From Bacteroidales bacterium (lineage in GTDB: Bacteria; Bacteroidota; Bacteroidia; Bacteroidales; Bacteroidaceae), in NCBI GenBank assembly GCA_004554665.1, contig SFKY01000091.1, forward strand, positions 1-8,868: 8,868 nt of DNA. Reading direction: 5' to 3'. Of this stretch, positions 1 through 6,586 are shown one piece after another (position 1 is the stretch's first letter; every line of letters begins with the position of its first letter). The position numbers and the translations under genes were made by a program. Under the pieces are notes generated by a model. That model did not search any database. It was not told the DNA's origin and was given only the letters and a program-made list of their open reading frames with translations.

Positions 1-384
1 GCATTGCGCTTCAGATAGAATAATACTCTGAATGTTGATCTGCTCATAACTTTCTACTTTTTTGACTGTTTGCAAAAATACTATGTACAGAGTCATTATC
101 CCATTTGCAAATCCAAGCGAATCAAAGCATTGGAATCACGCATAAAAGAATCTTCCGAGTTTTCTTGGCAATCTTCTAATTATTAGATACTTTTGCCTTT
201 TAATTCTGTAATTATCGCCCATTCATTATCGTCAAAAAACAATAACGTTATAGTAACGAAAGTCTGTCTTAAACTGGCATTTTCCTGTCTTCTGATGTCT
301 TTATGGAAAAACCCATTCACCGACATAATTCAGTCATTTTCAACTATTTTGCTTTAATTATTACTGATTTTCAACTTTTTGCAC

Positions 385-392
385 TATCTTTG
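385..392 (+). promoter_or_regulatory. Upstream -7 promoter box (P1) of the receiver/ATP-binding gene
   Basis: TATCTTTG matches the Bacteroidota -7 consensus TAnnTTTG. I do not see a convincing TTTG box 19-21 bp upstream, so the call rests on the -7 element and its position about 90 bp before the gene. The T-rich run just upstream (376-380) may help. Confidence 0.45.
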
Positions 393-449
393 CAGAAGAT
401 AGGCTGCGGTTCGGCAATTAAAGTGAACTTTATTGCGCTCACCTTGCAC

Positions 450-457
450 TATCTTTG
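450..457 (+). promoter_or_regulatory. Proximal -7 promoter box (P2) of the receiver/ATP-binding gene
   Basis: TATCTTTG lies 20 bp before the ATG at 478. Transcription would start near 463-465, giving a leader of only about 15 nt with no Shine-Dalgarno site. That would be unusually short. If this promoter is used, the in-frame ATG at 544 is an alternative start, although the first 22 residues look family-like. The -33 box is weak (ACTTTATTG around 427-435). Confidence 0.5.
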
Positions 458-477
458 CAGCATAATAACTGAGAATC

Positions 478-3432
478 ATGGACAATAAAATACCTCCGCA
501 GTGGAATGACTTTTATCTGAAAGATGTGAGTTTTGTCAACCTGATGATGCGCCGCATCTACAATGTGCTGATCGTGGCCAATCCGTACGATGCTTTCATG
601 CTCGAAGACGACGGGCGCATCGAGGAGAAGATCTACAACGAGTACATGGAGTTGGGTCTCCGCTATCCGCCAACCTTCACGCAGGTGAGCACCATCGAGG
701 AGGCGGAGAAGATATTGGAGACCACCAATATCGACTTGGTGCTCTGTATGCCGGGCAATGCCGACAACGATGCCTTTGCCGTGGCCCGCGCCATCAAGGA
801 GCGTTTCCCCCACCTGCACTGTATCGTGCTTACCCCGTTCTCGCATGGTATCACCCGGCGCATGCAGAACGAGGATCTCTCCATCTTCGACTATGTCTTC
901 TGCTGGTTGGGCAATACCAATCTCATCCTCTCCATCATCAAGCTCGTGGAGGACAAGATGAATCTGGAACATGACATCCTGGAGGGTGGTGTGCAGATGA
1001 TATTGCTTGTCGAAGACAGCATCAGGTTTTACAGTTCTATCCTTCCCAACCTCTACAATTACATCCTGCTTCAGAGTCAGCGTTTCTCCACCGAGGCCCT
1101 CAACCGTCACGCTGCCACCCTGCGCATGCGCGGCCGTCCCAAGGTGGTTCTCGCCCGTACCTATGAAGAAGCCCTCGGTATCTACGAGCGTTTCGCGGGC
1201 AATGTGCTCGGTGTGATCAGCGACGCTCGCTTCCCCGTGAATGGAGAGAAAGATCCGGAGGCCGGCATCAAGCTCCTGCGTGCCATCCATGCCCGCAACG
1301 AGTATGTGCCGCTCATTATGGAGAGTGCGGAGAGTGAGAACCGCGAGCGTGCTGAGGCCGAGGGCTTCCGCTTTGTGGACAAGAACTCGAAAAAGATGAG
1401 CCTGGACCTGCGCCGACTGATGGAGGAGCACATGGGTTTCGGCGATTTCATCTTCCGTGACCCCAAGACGCGCGCCGAGATATTGCGCATACACAGTCTG
1501 AAGGAGCTTCAGGACAATATCTTCAAGATTCCCAACGACTCCATGCTGTATCATATCAGCCGAAACCACATGAGTCGCTGGCTGTCTGCCCGCGCCATTT
1601 TCCCCGTGTCGGCTTTCCTCAGAGACATCACTTGGCATAAGTTGCAGGATGTCGATGCCCACCGTCAGATCATCTACGATGCCATTGTTCAGTACCGCCG
1701 TATCAAGAATCAGGGTGTCGTGGCCGTGTTTGACCGTAAGAAATTCGACCGTTTCAGTCATTTCGCCCGCATCGGCGAAGGCTCCTTGGGTGGCAAGGGA
1801 AGAGGTCTGGCTTTCCTCGACAACATCATCAAGCGGCACCCCGACTTCTGCAAGTTCGAGGGAGCCACCGTGCAGATACCCAAGACTGTGGTACTGTGTA
1901 CAGACGTGTTCGACCAGTTTATGGAGCAAAACAATCTGTACCAGATAGCCCTGAGCGATGCGCCCGATGAGGAGATACTGCGCCATTTCCTCCGCGCACA
2001 GTTGCCCGATGAGTTTGTCGGCGACTTCTTCGCATTCTTCGAGGCCACACAGAGCCCTATTGCCATCCGTTCCTCATCGCTGCTGGAAGATGCACACTAT
2101 CAACCGTTTGCCGGTGTGTATTCCACCTACATGATACCGTATCTCAAAGACAAGTATCTCATGCTCCAGATGCTGGCCTGTGCCATCAAGGGCGTGTATG
2201 CGTCGGTGTTTTACCGCGACTCAAAGGCGTATATGACCGCCACGCGCAATGTAATCGACCAGGAGAAGATGGCTGTCATCCTGCAGGAGGTGGTGGGCAA
2301 GCAGTACGGCAACCGCTACTATCCCAACTTCAGCGGCGTGCTGCGCTCGCTCAACTACTATCCCATCGGCGATGAGAAAGCCGAGGAGGGTATCGCGTCG
2401 CTGGCGCTCGGCCTGGGCAAGTATATCGTGGACGGAGGGCAGACGTTGCGCGTGTCGCCCTATCATCCGCACCAGGTGTTGCAGTTGAGCGAACTGGAAA
2501 CTGCGCTGCGGGAGACGCAGACACAATTCTATGCCCTGGATATGAGTAGGGTGGGCGAGGATTTTCAGGTAGACGACGGCTTCAACATCCTCAAGCTCAA
2601 GGTGAAGGATGCAGTGGCCGACCAGTCGCTTACCTACATCGCTTCTACCTACGACCCCTACGACCAGATGATACGCGACGGTATCTACGAGGGAGGCCGC
2701 AAGGTCATCTCGTTTGCCGGTGTGTTGCAACAAGGGGTGTTTCCTCTGCCCGAACTGTTGCAGATGACCATGAAGTACGGAGCCGAGGAGATGCGCAGGC
2801 CTGTCGAGGTGGAGTTTGCCTGCAATCTCAATGCCGACCGCACAGGGCAGCTCTATCTGCTGCAGATACGCCCGATAGTCGACTCGAAACAGATGCTCGA
2901 CGAGGATGTGGCCGCCATCCCCGATGAGCAGTGCCTGTTGCGTTCCCATCATTCGCTCGGGCATGGTATCAACGAAGATGTGACCGATGTGGTCTATGTC
3001 AAGACCGACGACAATTTCACCGCCATGAACAATCCTGCCATTGCCGACGAGATAGAGCGCATCAACCGCAAGTTTCTGGCTGAGGGGCGCGGCTATGTGC
3101 TCGTGGGGCCGGGACGTTGGGGCTCCAGCGACCCGTGGCTGGGCATCCCGGTGAAGTGGCCGCATATCAGTGCCTCGCAGGTCATCGCCGAGGTGGCGCT
3201 CAAGCATTATCATGTCGACCCCAGTCAGGGTACCCACTTCTTCCAAAACCTCACCAGCTTCGGCGTGGGCTACTTTACCATCGACAGCCGCAACGGTGGC
3301 GTGTACCGCAAGGAACTGCTTGATGCCATGCCGGCCGTAGAGGAGACGCGCTTCGTGCGCCATGTGCGATTCGACAAGCCTTTGCGCATCCTGATGGACG
3401 GTAAAAAGCAGGAGGGTGCGGTATTGATTTAA
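478..3432 (+). CDS. Receiver-like domains fused to a PEP-synthase-type ATP-binding domain
   Basis: The protein has 984 residues and belongs to a Bacteroidota family often labelled phosphoenolpyruvate synthase. Residues 28-160 form a degenerate receiver fold (VLIVANPYDAF at 30-40) in which the phospho-acceptor position is C90/M91. Residues 173-320 form a second receiver that keeps the acidic pair E179/D180, acceptor D249, S283-A284 and K302. From about 430 to 800 lies a pyruvate-phosphate-dikinase N-terminal ATP-grasp domain, with GGKG around K440, IRSSS around R531, E779 and LLQIRP with Q796 and R798. The C-terminal 180 residues contain a conserved-looking block, VGPGRWGSSDPW (876-887). No phosphohistidine swivel (TSHAA-type) or PEP/pyruvate TIM barrel is present, so it cannot perform complete PEP synthesis alone. 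It has no signal peptide or membrane segment and is presumably cytosolic. The downstream gene appears to have its own promoter. The domain reading is firm; the substrate and role are unknown. Confidence 0.9.
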   Translation: MDNKIPPQWNDFYLKDVSFVNLMMRRIYNVLIVANPYDAFMLEDDGRIEEKIYNEYMELGLRYPPTFTQVSTIEEAEKILETTNIDLVLCMPGNADNDAFAVARAIKERFPHLHCIVLTPFSHGITRRMQNEDLSIFDYVFCWLGNTNLILSIIKLVEDKMNLEHDILEGGVQMILLVEDSIRFYSSILPNLYNYILLQSQRFSTEALNRHAATLRMRGRPKVVLARTYEEALGIYERFAGNVLGVISDARFPVNGEKDPEAGIKLLRAIHARNEYVPLIMESAESENRERAEAEGFRFVDKNSKKMSLDLRRLMEEHMGFGDFIFRDPKTRAEILRIHSLKELQDNIFKIPNDSMLYHISRNHMSRWLSARAIFPVSAFLRDITWHKLQDVDAHRQIIYDAIVQYRRIKNQGVVAVFDRKKFDRFSHFARIGEGSLGGKGRGLAFLDNIIKRHPDFCKFEGATVQIPKTVVLCTDVFDQFMEQNNLYQIALSDAPDEEILRHFLRAQLPDEFVGDFFAFFEATQSPIAIRSSSLLEDAHYQPFAGVYSTYMIPYLKDKYLMLQMLACAIKGVYASVFYRDSKAYMTATRNVIDQEKMAVILQEVVGKQYGNRYYPNFSGVLRSLNYYPIGDEKAEEGIASLALGLGKYIVDGGQTLRVSPYHPHQVLQLSELETALRETQTQFYALDMSRVGEDFQVDDGFNILKLKVKDAVADQSLTYIASTYDPYDQMIRDGIYEGGRKVISFAGVLQQGVFPLPELLQMTMKYGAEEMRRPVEVEFACNLNADRTGQLYLLQIRPIVDSKQMLDEDVAAIPDEQCLLRSHHSLGHGINEDVTDVVYVKTDDNFTAMNNPAIADEIERINRKFLAEGRGYVLVGPGRWGSSDPWLGIPVKWPHISASQVIAEVALKHYHVDPSQGTHFFQNLTSFGVGYFTIDSRNGGVYRKELLDAMPAVEETRFVRHVRFDKPLRILMDGKKQEGAVLI

Positions 3433-3472
3433 GTCAAAAAACAAAGGTTTGACAAAAAAACAGGGTCGAATA

Positions 3473-3504
3473 TTTGGAGAAAAGCCAAAAACTCTATACC
3501 TTTG
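3473..3504 (+). promoter_or_regulatory. Promoter TTTG-N20-TACCTTTG ahead of the MutS-like gene
   Basis: The -33 box TTTG (3473-3476) and -7 box TACCTTTG (3497-3504) are separated by exactly 20 bp, an excellent match to the Bacteroidota sigma-factor consensus. Transcription would begin near 3510, about 80 nt before the gene at 3591 and 40 nt before a terminator-like hairpin. Confidence 0.75.
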
Positions 3505-3509
3505 CATCG

Positions 3510-3579
3510 TGTTTTTCATGGTATTAGATTTAAGGTTAACAAAGATTGGGACTCGGCGGAGTCCCTTTTTTATTTTTTT
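3510..3579 (+). ncRNA. Candidate short terminated RNA or attenuated leader
   Basis: The predicted transcript from the promoter at 3473-3504 would run about 70 nt and end at the hairpin and T-tract at 3548-3579. It contains ATTTAAGGTTAACAAAG (3527-3543), which I recall, without being able to check, as a recurring leader sequence in Bacteroidales genomes. A 26-codon frame opens at ATG 3518, crosses the hairpin and stops at 3598, inside the first codons of the MutS-like gene. The region could be a stand-alone sRNA, an attenuator with a leader peptide, or just a 5' leader beside the terminator of the gene upstream. The 5' end is inferred. Confidence 0.35.
3548..3579 (+). terminator. Intrinsic terminator between the first two genes
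   Basis: GGGACTC (3548-3554) pairs perfectly with GAGTCCC (3559-3565) across a GGCG loop. It is followed by six T, one A and seven T (3566-3579). It may end transcription from the upstream gene. Because it lies downstream of a good promoter and ends only 11 bp before the next ATG, it may also act as an attenuator. Confidence 0.85.
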
Positions 3580-3590
3580 GACAAGAAGAC

Positions 3591-5378
3591 ATGGATAGAT
3601 ACGACCATTATCAATCGCAAGATGCAGTGTTGCAGGCACAATGGCAACAGCTGCGCAGGCAGGGGCGTGCCTGTTTTGTAGGGGCCTTGCTCACTTTCCT
3701 GCTCTTTGTTCTCTTCCTGGTGCTCTATACCACGGTAGGGGGTGGAGCCGTCACCCTCGGACTTGCCGCGGTGTCGCTGGTATGCTACCTCTATGTGCGC
3801 CGTCTGGATGTGGCCAACGACCGGCGCATCGGCCGCGTGGAAGACCTGCGCAGTGTGTATCGCCGTGAGATGCAAGCCTGCCGTGGCGATTACAGCACGT
3901 TTGACCGTGGCGATCGCTATGTCTGCCAGCACCATGCTTTTACCTATGACCTTGATATCTTTGGCCCCGATTCGCTCTTCCAGTGTATCTCGCGGTGTGT
4001 GACCACGTGTGGGGCAGACCGTCTGGCCGAGCGTCTGTCGTTGGCGCGGGTCGACAATCAGGCCGATGCCATCGAGGCGTTGAGCCATGAGGAGGCTTGG
4101 CGTGCCGGATGGATGGCCTACGGACAGCGTGGAAGAATCGATGTAGGGCGCATCCGCACGGCGGTGTCGGCGGCACGTGGACGGCATTTGCCCCTGTCTT
4201 CGGCCACGCGGCTCCTCTGTGGCGTAGGCTATGTGATGATGGCCGGCTTTTACCTCGCGATAGTCTTGGCCTGTACCGGAATGGTAGATGCGCAGTTGCC
4301 GTTGTGGTGGGGGATATTCCAGTTTTTTACCGTCTATACACTCTGCACTCGTGCCGTGCGCACCATCAGCAAGTCGGTGGCCGGCTTGCATGCGCCTATG
4401 GGTACCTTGGTGCAGGCCGTAGCCCATATCCGTACGCTGTCTGCTGTACCCGATGGCCTGAAAGACCGTTTTGGCGAGTTGGAAGAAGCCATCTTGTCTT
4501 TTCGGCAGCTCGACGACGTGCTCCAGCGCCTCGACCGTCGGGGCAACTATCTCGGTCTGTTGCTCATGGACACCTTTTTCCTCAGCGATTTCTTCCTTGT
4601 GCGCCGTTTTGTGCGGTGGCAACAGGCGTATGTGGACAAGATAGACCGCTGGATAGACCATGTGGCAGAGCTCGATGCACTCGTGTCGATGGCCACCTAT
4701 AGGTACAATCATCCTGCCACCACCTATGCCCGCGTGGTGGATGCCGAGGGGGTGGTGTATCGTGCCAAGGCACTGGCCCACCCGTTTCTTGGCGACAAGG
4801 CGGTGCCCAATGACTTTGCCATTGCCGATGGCCACTACTACATCGTGACCGGTGCCAACATGGCGGGCAAGAGTACGTTTCTGCGGGCGTTGGGGGTCAA
4901 CTATGTCATGGCGCTCAGTGGCATGCCTGTGTCGGCGGAGGAGATGGAGGTATCGCGCTTCAGGCTGTTCAGCAGCATGCGCACTACCGACGACCTCTCT
5001 CATGGCATATCTTACTTCAATGCCGAACTGCGGAGGCTCCACCAGCTCATCGAAGCCGTGCGTGCTGGTGGCGAGCAGGCTCCTGGCTCAGGGAAACATA
5101 CGCTCATCATCCTCGACGAGATATTGCGCGGCACCAACTCGCTCGACAAGCTCAACGGGTCGCGCCTCTTCCTCGACTACATCTCTCGTTTCCCGGTAAG
5201 CGGTGTCATCGCCACACATGATCTGGAACTCTCCAAGATGCAGGGTGAGCGTTTCCACAACTTCTGTTTCGAGATCGAACTGGGCGATCCTATCCTCTAC
5301 TCATACAAGATTACTCCTGGCGTGGCCACCAACCAAAACGCTACCTATCTGTTGCAGCAGATGCTGGGGCAGGAGTAG
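3591..5378 (+). CDS. Membrane-anchored MutS-family ATPase
   Basis: The protein has 595 residues. Hydrophobic segments at about 27-47 and 51-69, and again at about 209-230 and 239-258, suggest two membrane hairpins. Between them lies a MutS core-like stretch (YDLDIFGPDSLFQ, then the CGADRLAERL region). The C-terminal ATPase is complete: Walker A TGANMAGKST (420-429, K427), DDLSHGISYFNAEL (467-480), Walker B LIILDE (505-510), GTNS (514-517) and THD (542-544). It ends with the PGVATNQNA region typical of the family. It lacks the N-terminal mismatch-binding domain (the Phe-x-Glu wedge) and the connector, and is much shorter than canonical MutS (about 850 residues). A role in classical mismatch repair is therefore unlikely. 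Such membrane-bound MutS-like proteins are common in Bacteroidota, and I know of no established function. The start at 3591 is preceded by AAGAAG and sits just after a terminator. Confidence 0.92.
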   Translation: MDRYDHYQSQDAVLQAQWQQLRRQGRACFVGALLTFLLFVLFLVLYTTVGGGAVTLGLAAVSLVCYLYVRRLDVANDRRIGRVEDLRSVYRREMQACRGDYSTFDRGDRYVCQHHAFTYDLDIFGPDSLFQCISRCVTTCGADRLAERLSLARVDNQADAIEALSHEEAWRAGWMAYGQRGRIDVGRIRTAVSAARGRHLPLSSATRLLCGVGYVMMAGFYLAIVLACTGMVDAQLPLWWGIFQFFTVYTLCTRAVRTISKSVAGLHAPMGTLVQAVAHIRTLSAVPDGLKDRFGELEEAILSFRQLDDVLQRLDRRGNYLGLLLMDTFFLSDFFLVRRFVRWQQAYVDKIDRWIDHVAELDALVSMATYRYNHPATTYARVVDAEGVVYRAKALAHPFLGDKAVPNDFAIADGHYYIVTGANMAGKSTFLRALGVNYVMALSGMPVSAEEMEVSRFRLFSSMRTTDDLSHGISYFNAELRRLHQLIEAVRAGGEQAPGSGKHTLIILDEILRGTNSLDKLNGSRLFLDYISRFPVSGVIATHDLELSKMQGERFHNFCFEIELGDPILYSYKITPGVATNQNATYLLQQMLGQE

Positions 5379-5462
5379 GGACAGGCGAAACGGAGGAAGT
5401 AGAAGGATTGTTGGTTTATTTTGTAAACCAAAGTTAAAGAAAGCGATTTTTTATCGGAAATA

Positions 5463-5494
5463 TTTGGTTTATAAAATAAATTATTGTATCTTCG
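5463..5494 (+). promoter_or_regulatory. Promoter TTTG-N20-TATCTTCG ahead of the membrane-protein operon
   Basis: TTTG (5463-5466) and TATCTTCG (5487-5494) are separated by 20 bp. The -7 box differs from TAnnTTTG by one base. Transcription would start near 5500, giving a leader of about 150 nt before the gene at 5649. Confidence 0.65.
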
Positions 5495-5536
5495 CACCAT
5501 CAATGATAGGGTGTAATCAAGAGACAATACCGGTTA

Positions 5537-5572
5537 AGGCAAGTGAGAGTCGACCTCCTTGCTTCTCTTTTT
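5537..5572 (+). terminator. Terminator-like hairpin in the leader of the membrane-protein operon
   Basis: AGGCAAG (5537-5543) pairs with CTTGCTT (5558-5564), with one G-T wobble. GAG (5545-5547) with CTC (5555-5557) extends the stem around a 7-nt loop, and a five-T run follows at 5568-5572. The preceding gene ended 160 bp earlier and a promoter lies between, so this hairpin probably acts on the leader transcript rather than on the MutS-like gene. It is weaker than the hairpin at 3548. Confidence 0.55.
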
Positions 5573-5648
5573 GCCCTTGTTGGTTTAAAAAATAAACTTA
5601 TAGTCTAACATGGCATTGTTCTTGTAAAGGGGATGCCACAAAAACAAA

Positions 5649-6299
5649 ATGATGGAAGAAAAAAAGATGACAGAGAAAGAGAGTTTGGAACTCATTTCTC
5701 AGATGATAAGGCAGACCAAAGACAGGTTGGCCATTGGTAGCGGCAATCTGCTGCTGGTGTGGGGGTATGTATGTGTGGCGGTTTCGCTGCTGGTCTACGG
5801 ATTGGTGATGTACACCCGCGATGCAAGGATGTGCATACTCTATTTTCTGGTGCCCGTCTTGGGTGCCTGTCTGCAAGGGTTTGTGCTGAAACGCATGCAG
5901 CGGAAGTACGGAAATGCCGAAAATTTCACCACACGTATCGTGAACAAGGTCTGGGGTGTCGTAGGCATCGTCTTCATCATCGCCACGGTGGTCTGCGCCT
6001 ACTTCTTCATGATGGCGCACACTACCACGTGGGTGGCTATGTTTGTCTTGGGCCTCGTAGCACCGGGATTTGGCTGCACGGTCACGGGCTATGTGCTACG
6101 CGAGACCAGTATGGTAGTCGGGGGCTACATGGGCATAGCGCTGGGTGTGGCCATGCTCTGTACCGTATTGTCAGACAGCGTGCTGCCGGCTGCCTGGTGC
6201 TTGGCCTTTGCTGCCTCGTACGTGCTGATGATGGTTGTCCCCGGCCATTACCTGAACCGCAAGGCGCGCAGGCAAAACCATAAGGAATGTGAAAGATGA
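5649..6299 (+). CDS. Six-helix inner-membrane protein, partner of a winged-helix regulator
   Basis: The protein has 216 residues. A charged, helical N-terminus (residues 1-32) precedes six predicted membrane helices at about 33-54, 61-80, 101-122, 127-149, 155-174 and 178-197. A basic tail follows (NRKARRQNHKECER). It has no cleavable signal peptide and no catalytic motif I recognise, and I do not assign a function. ATG codons at 5649, 5652 and 5667 are all possible starts. The last one follows a GGAAG-containing purine stretch and may be the true start, giving MTEKESLEL. Its stop overlaps the next ATG by 4 bp (ATGA), which implies translational coupling with the winged-helix protein. I infer that the pair works together, for example with the membrane protein sensing or being controlled. 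Bacteroidota genomes commonly pair a small multi-pass protein with this type of regulator. Confidence 0.85.
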   Translation: MMEEKKMTEKESLELISQMIRQTKDRLAIGSGNLLLVWGYVCVAVSLLVYGLVMYTRDARMCILYFLVPVLGACLQGFVLKRMQRKYGNAENFTTRIVNKVWGVVGIVFIIATVVCAYFFMMAHTTTWVAMFVLGLVAPGFGCTVTGYVLRETSMVVGGYMGIALGVAMLCTVLSDSVLPAAWCLAFAASYVLMMVVPGHYLNRKARRQNHKECER

Positions 6300-6580
6300 A
6301 AGAACTTGACCCATTGCTTCACAGCCAGCTGCGGTTGGCTGTGATGTCTATCCTCCTGATCGTAGACGAGGCGGATTTTGTCTATCTCAAGACCAAGACG
6401 GGTGCCACGGCTGGCAACATGAGTGTGCAGATAGACAAGCTGTCGGCTGCCGGCTACATCGAGGCAACGAAAGACAGTACCAAGGCCAAGCCCCGTACCG
6501 TATGCCGCATGACGAAGAAGGGCAGGGAGGCCATGCGTGTCTATGTGGACAGCCTGAAAACGTATTTTGAGGGACTGTAA
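6296..6580 (+). CDS. Small winged-helix transcriptional regulator
   Basis: The protein has 94 residues and is essentially a single winged-helix DNA-binding domain of the MarR/PadR-like type (the family often called winged helix DNA-binding, HTH_34). Helix 1 is LDPLLHSQLRLAVMSIL (4-20). The helix-turn-helix runs roughly from 28 to 53, with the recognition helix around 38-51 (TAGNMSVQIDKLSA). The wing lies at about 54-72 (YIEATKDS to RTVCRMT), followed by a C-terminal dimerisation-type helix (74-91). No ligand-binding domain is present. Its start overlaps the stop of the membrane-protein gene by 4 bp, so the two are cotranslated. Its DNA target is unknown; autoregulation from the leader at 5463-5648 is a reasonable guess. 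A hairpin follows immediately downstream. Confidence 0.9.
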   Translation: MKELDPLLHSQLRLAVMSILLIVDEADFVYLKTKTGATAGNMSVQIDKLSAAGYIEATKDSTKAKPRTVCRMTKKGREAMRVYVDSLKTYFEGL

Positions 6581-6586
6581 CTTCAA

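Larger units (their letters stand above)
379..460 (+). repeat. 17-bp direct repeat carrying two -7 promoter boxes
   Basis: TTGCACTATCTTTGCAG occurs at 379-395 and again, identical, at 444-460, a 65-bp period. Each copy contains the -7 box TATCTTTG. Flanking bases differ, so the identity is limited to the promoter core. This may be a small promoter duplication or a shared regulator site. Confidence 0.75.
1..477. other. AT-rich intergenic region with no recognisable gene
   Basis: This stretch is clearly richer in A and T than the coding regions. I see no plausible protein or RNA gene on either strand. The only short open frame (303-488, +) runs through both promoter boxes of the next gene and resembles nothing known. 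Two copies of the palindrome TTTGCAAA occur at 69-76 and 104-111. A minus-strand -7-like box (TATTTTTG, at 80-73) could serve a gene leaving the left edge, but it has no well-spaced -33 box. The right end holds the two promoters listed separately. Confidence 0.6.
5379..5648 (+). other. 270-bp intergenic leader region with a 30-codon open frame
   Basis: This gap holds the promoter at 5463-5494, a small stem (CACC 5495-5498 with GGTG 5510-5513), and the terminator-like hairpin at 5537-5572. Beyond the hairpin are about 75 nt of A/T-rich sequence with no second clear promoter. A 30-codon frame opens at ATG 5503, practically at the predicted transcript start, passes through the hairpin and stops at 5595. 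Its C-terminal half is cysteine-rich (PPCFSFCPCWFKK). I cannot tell whether it is translated. No further gene is visible. Confidence 0.5.

Noticed and set aside
69..111. Two TTTGCAAA palindromes 35 bp apart
   Set aside because: Short AT-rich palindromes are expected in such sequence, and no gene with a clear promoter lies beside them.
303..488. 61-codon plus-strand open frame before gene 1
   Set aside because: It contains both -7 boxes, overlaps the true start, and its translation is low-complexity and AT-driven.
439..1986. 515-codon open frame on the minus strand opposite the receiver/ATP-binding gene
   Set aside because: It is antisense to a well-recognised gene with clear domain motifs, its translation resembles no family, and it is a frame artefact of codon usage in GC-rich coding DNA.
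478..3432. Calling gene 1 a true PEP synthase (ppsA)
   Set aside because: The phosphohistidine domain and the PEP/pyruvate-binding TIM barrel are both missing, and the N-terminus is receiver-like.
3433..3460. GTCAAA ... TTTGAC followed by an A-run, a possible minus-strand terminator
   Set aside because: The 6-bp stem is AT-rich with a 9-nt loop, and no minus-strand gene ends there.
2221..3639. 472-codon minus-strand open frame
   Set aside because: It runs across the end of gene 1, the terminator and the start of gene 2, with no recognisable domain.
3570..5042. 490-codon minus-strand open frame
   Set aside because: It is antisense to the MutS-like gene, whose ATPase motifs are unmistakable, and the antisense product has no family features.
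3591..5378. Calling gene 2 the mismatch-repair gene mutS
   Set aside because: It lacks the mismatch-binding and connector domains, carries predicted membrane segments, and is far shorter than MutS.
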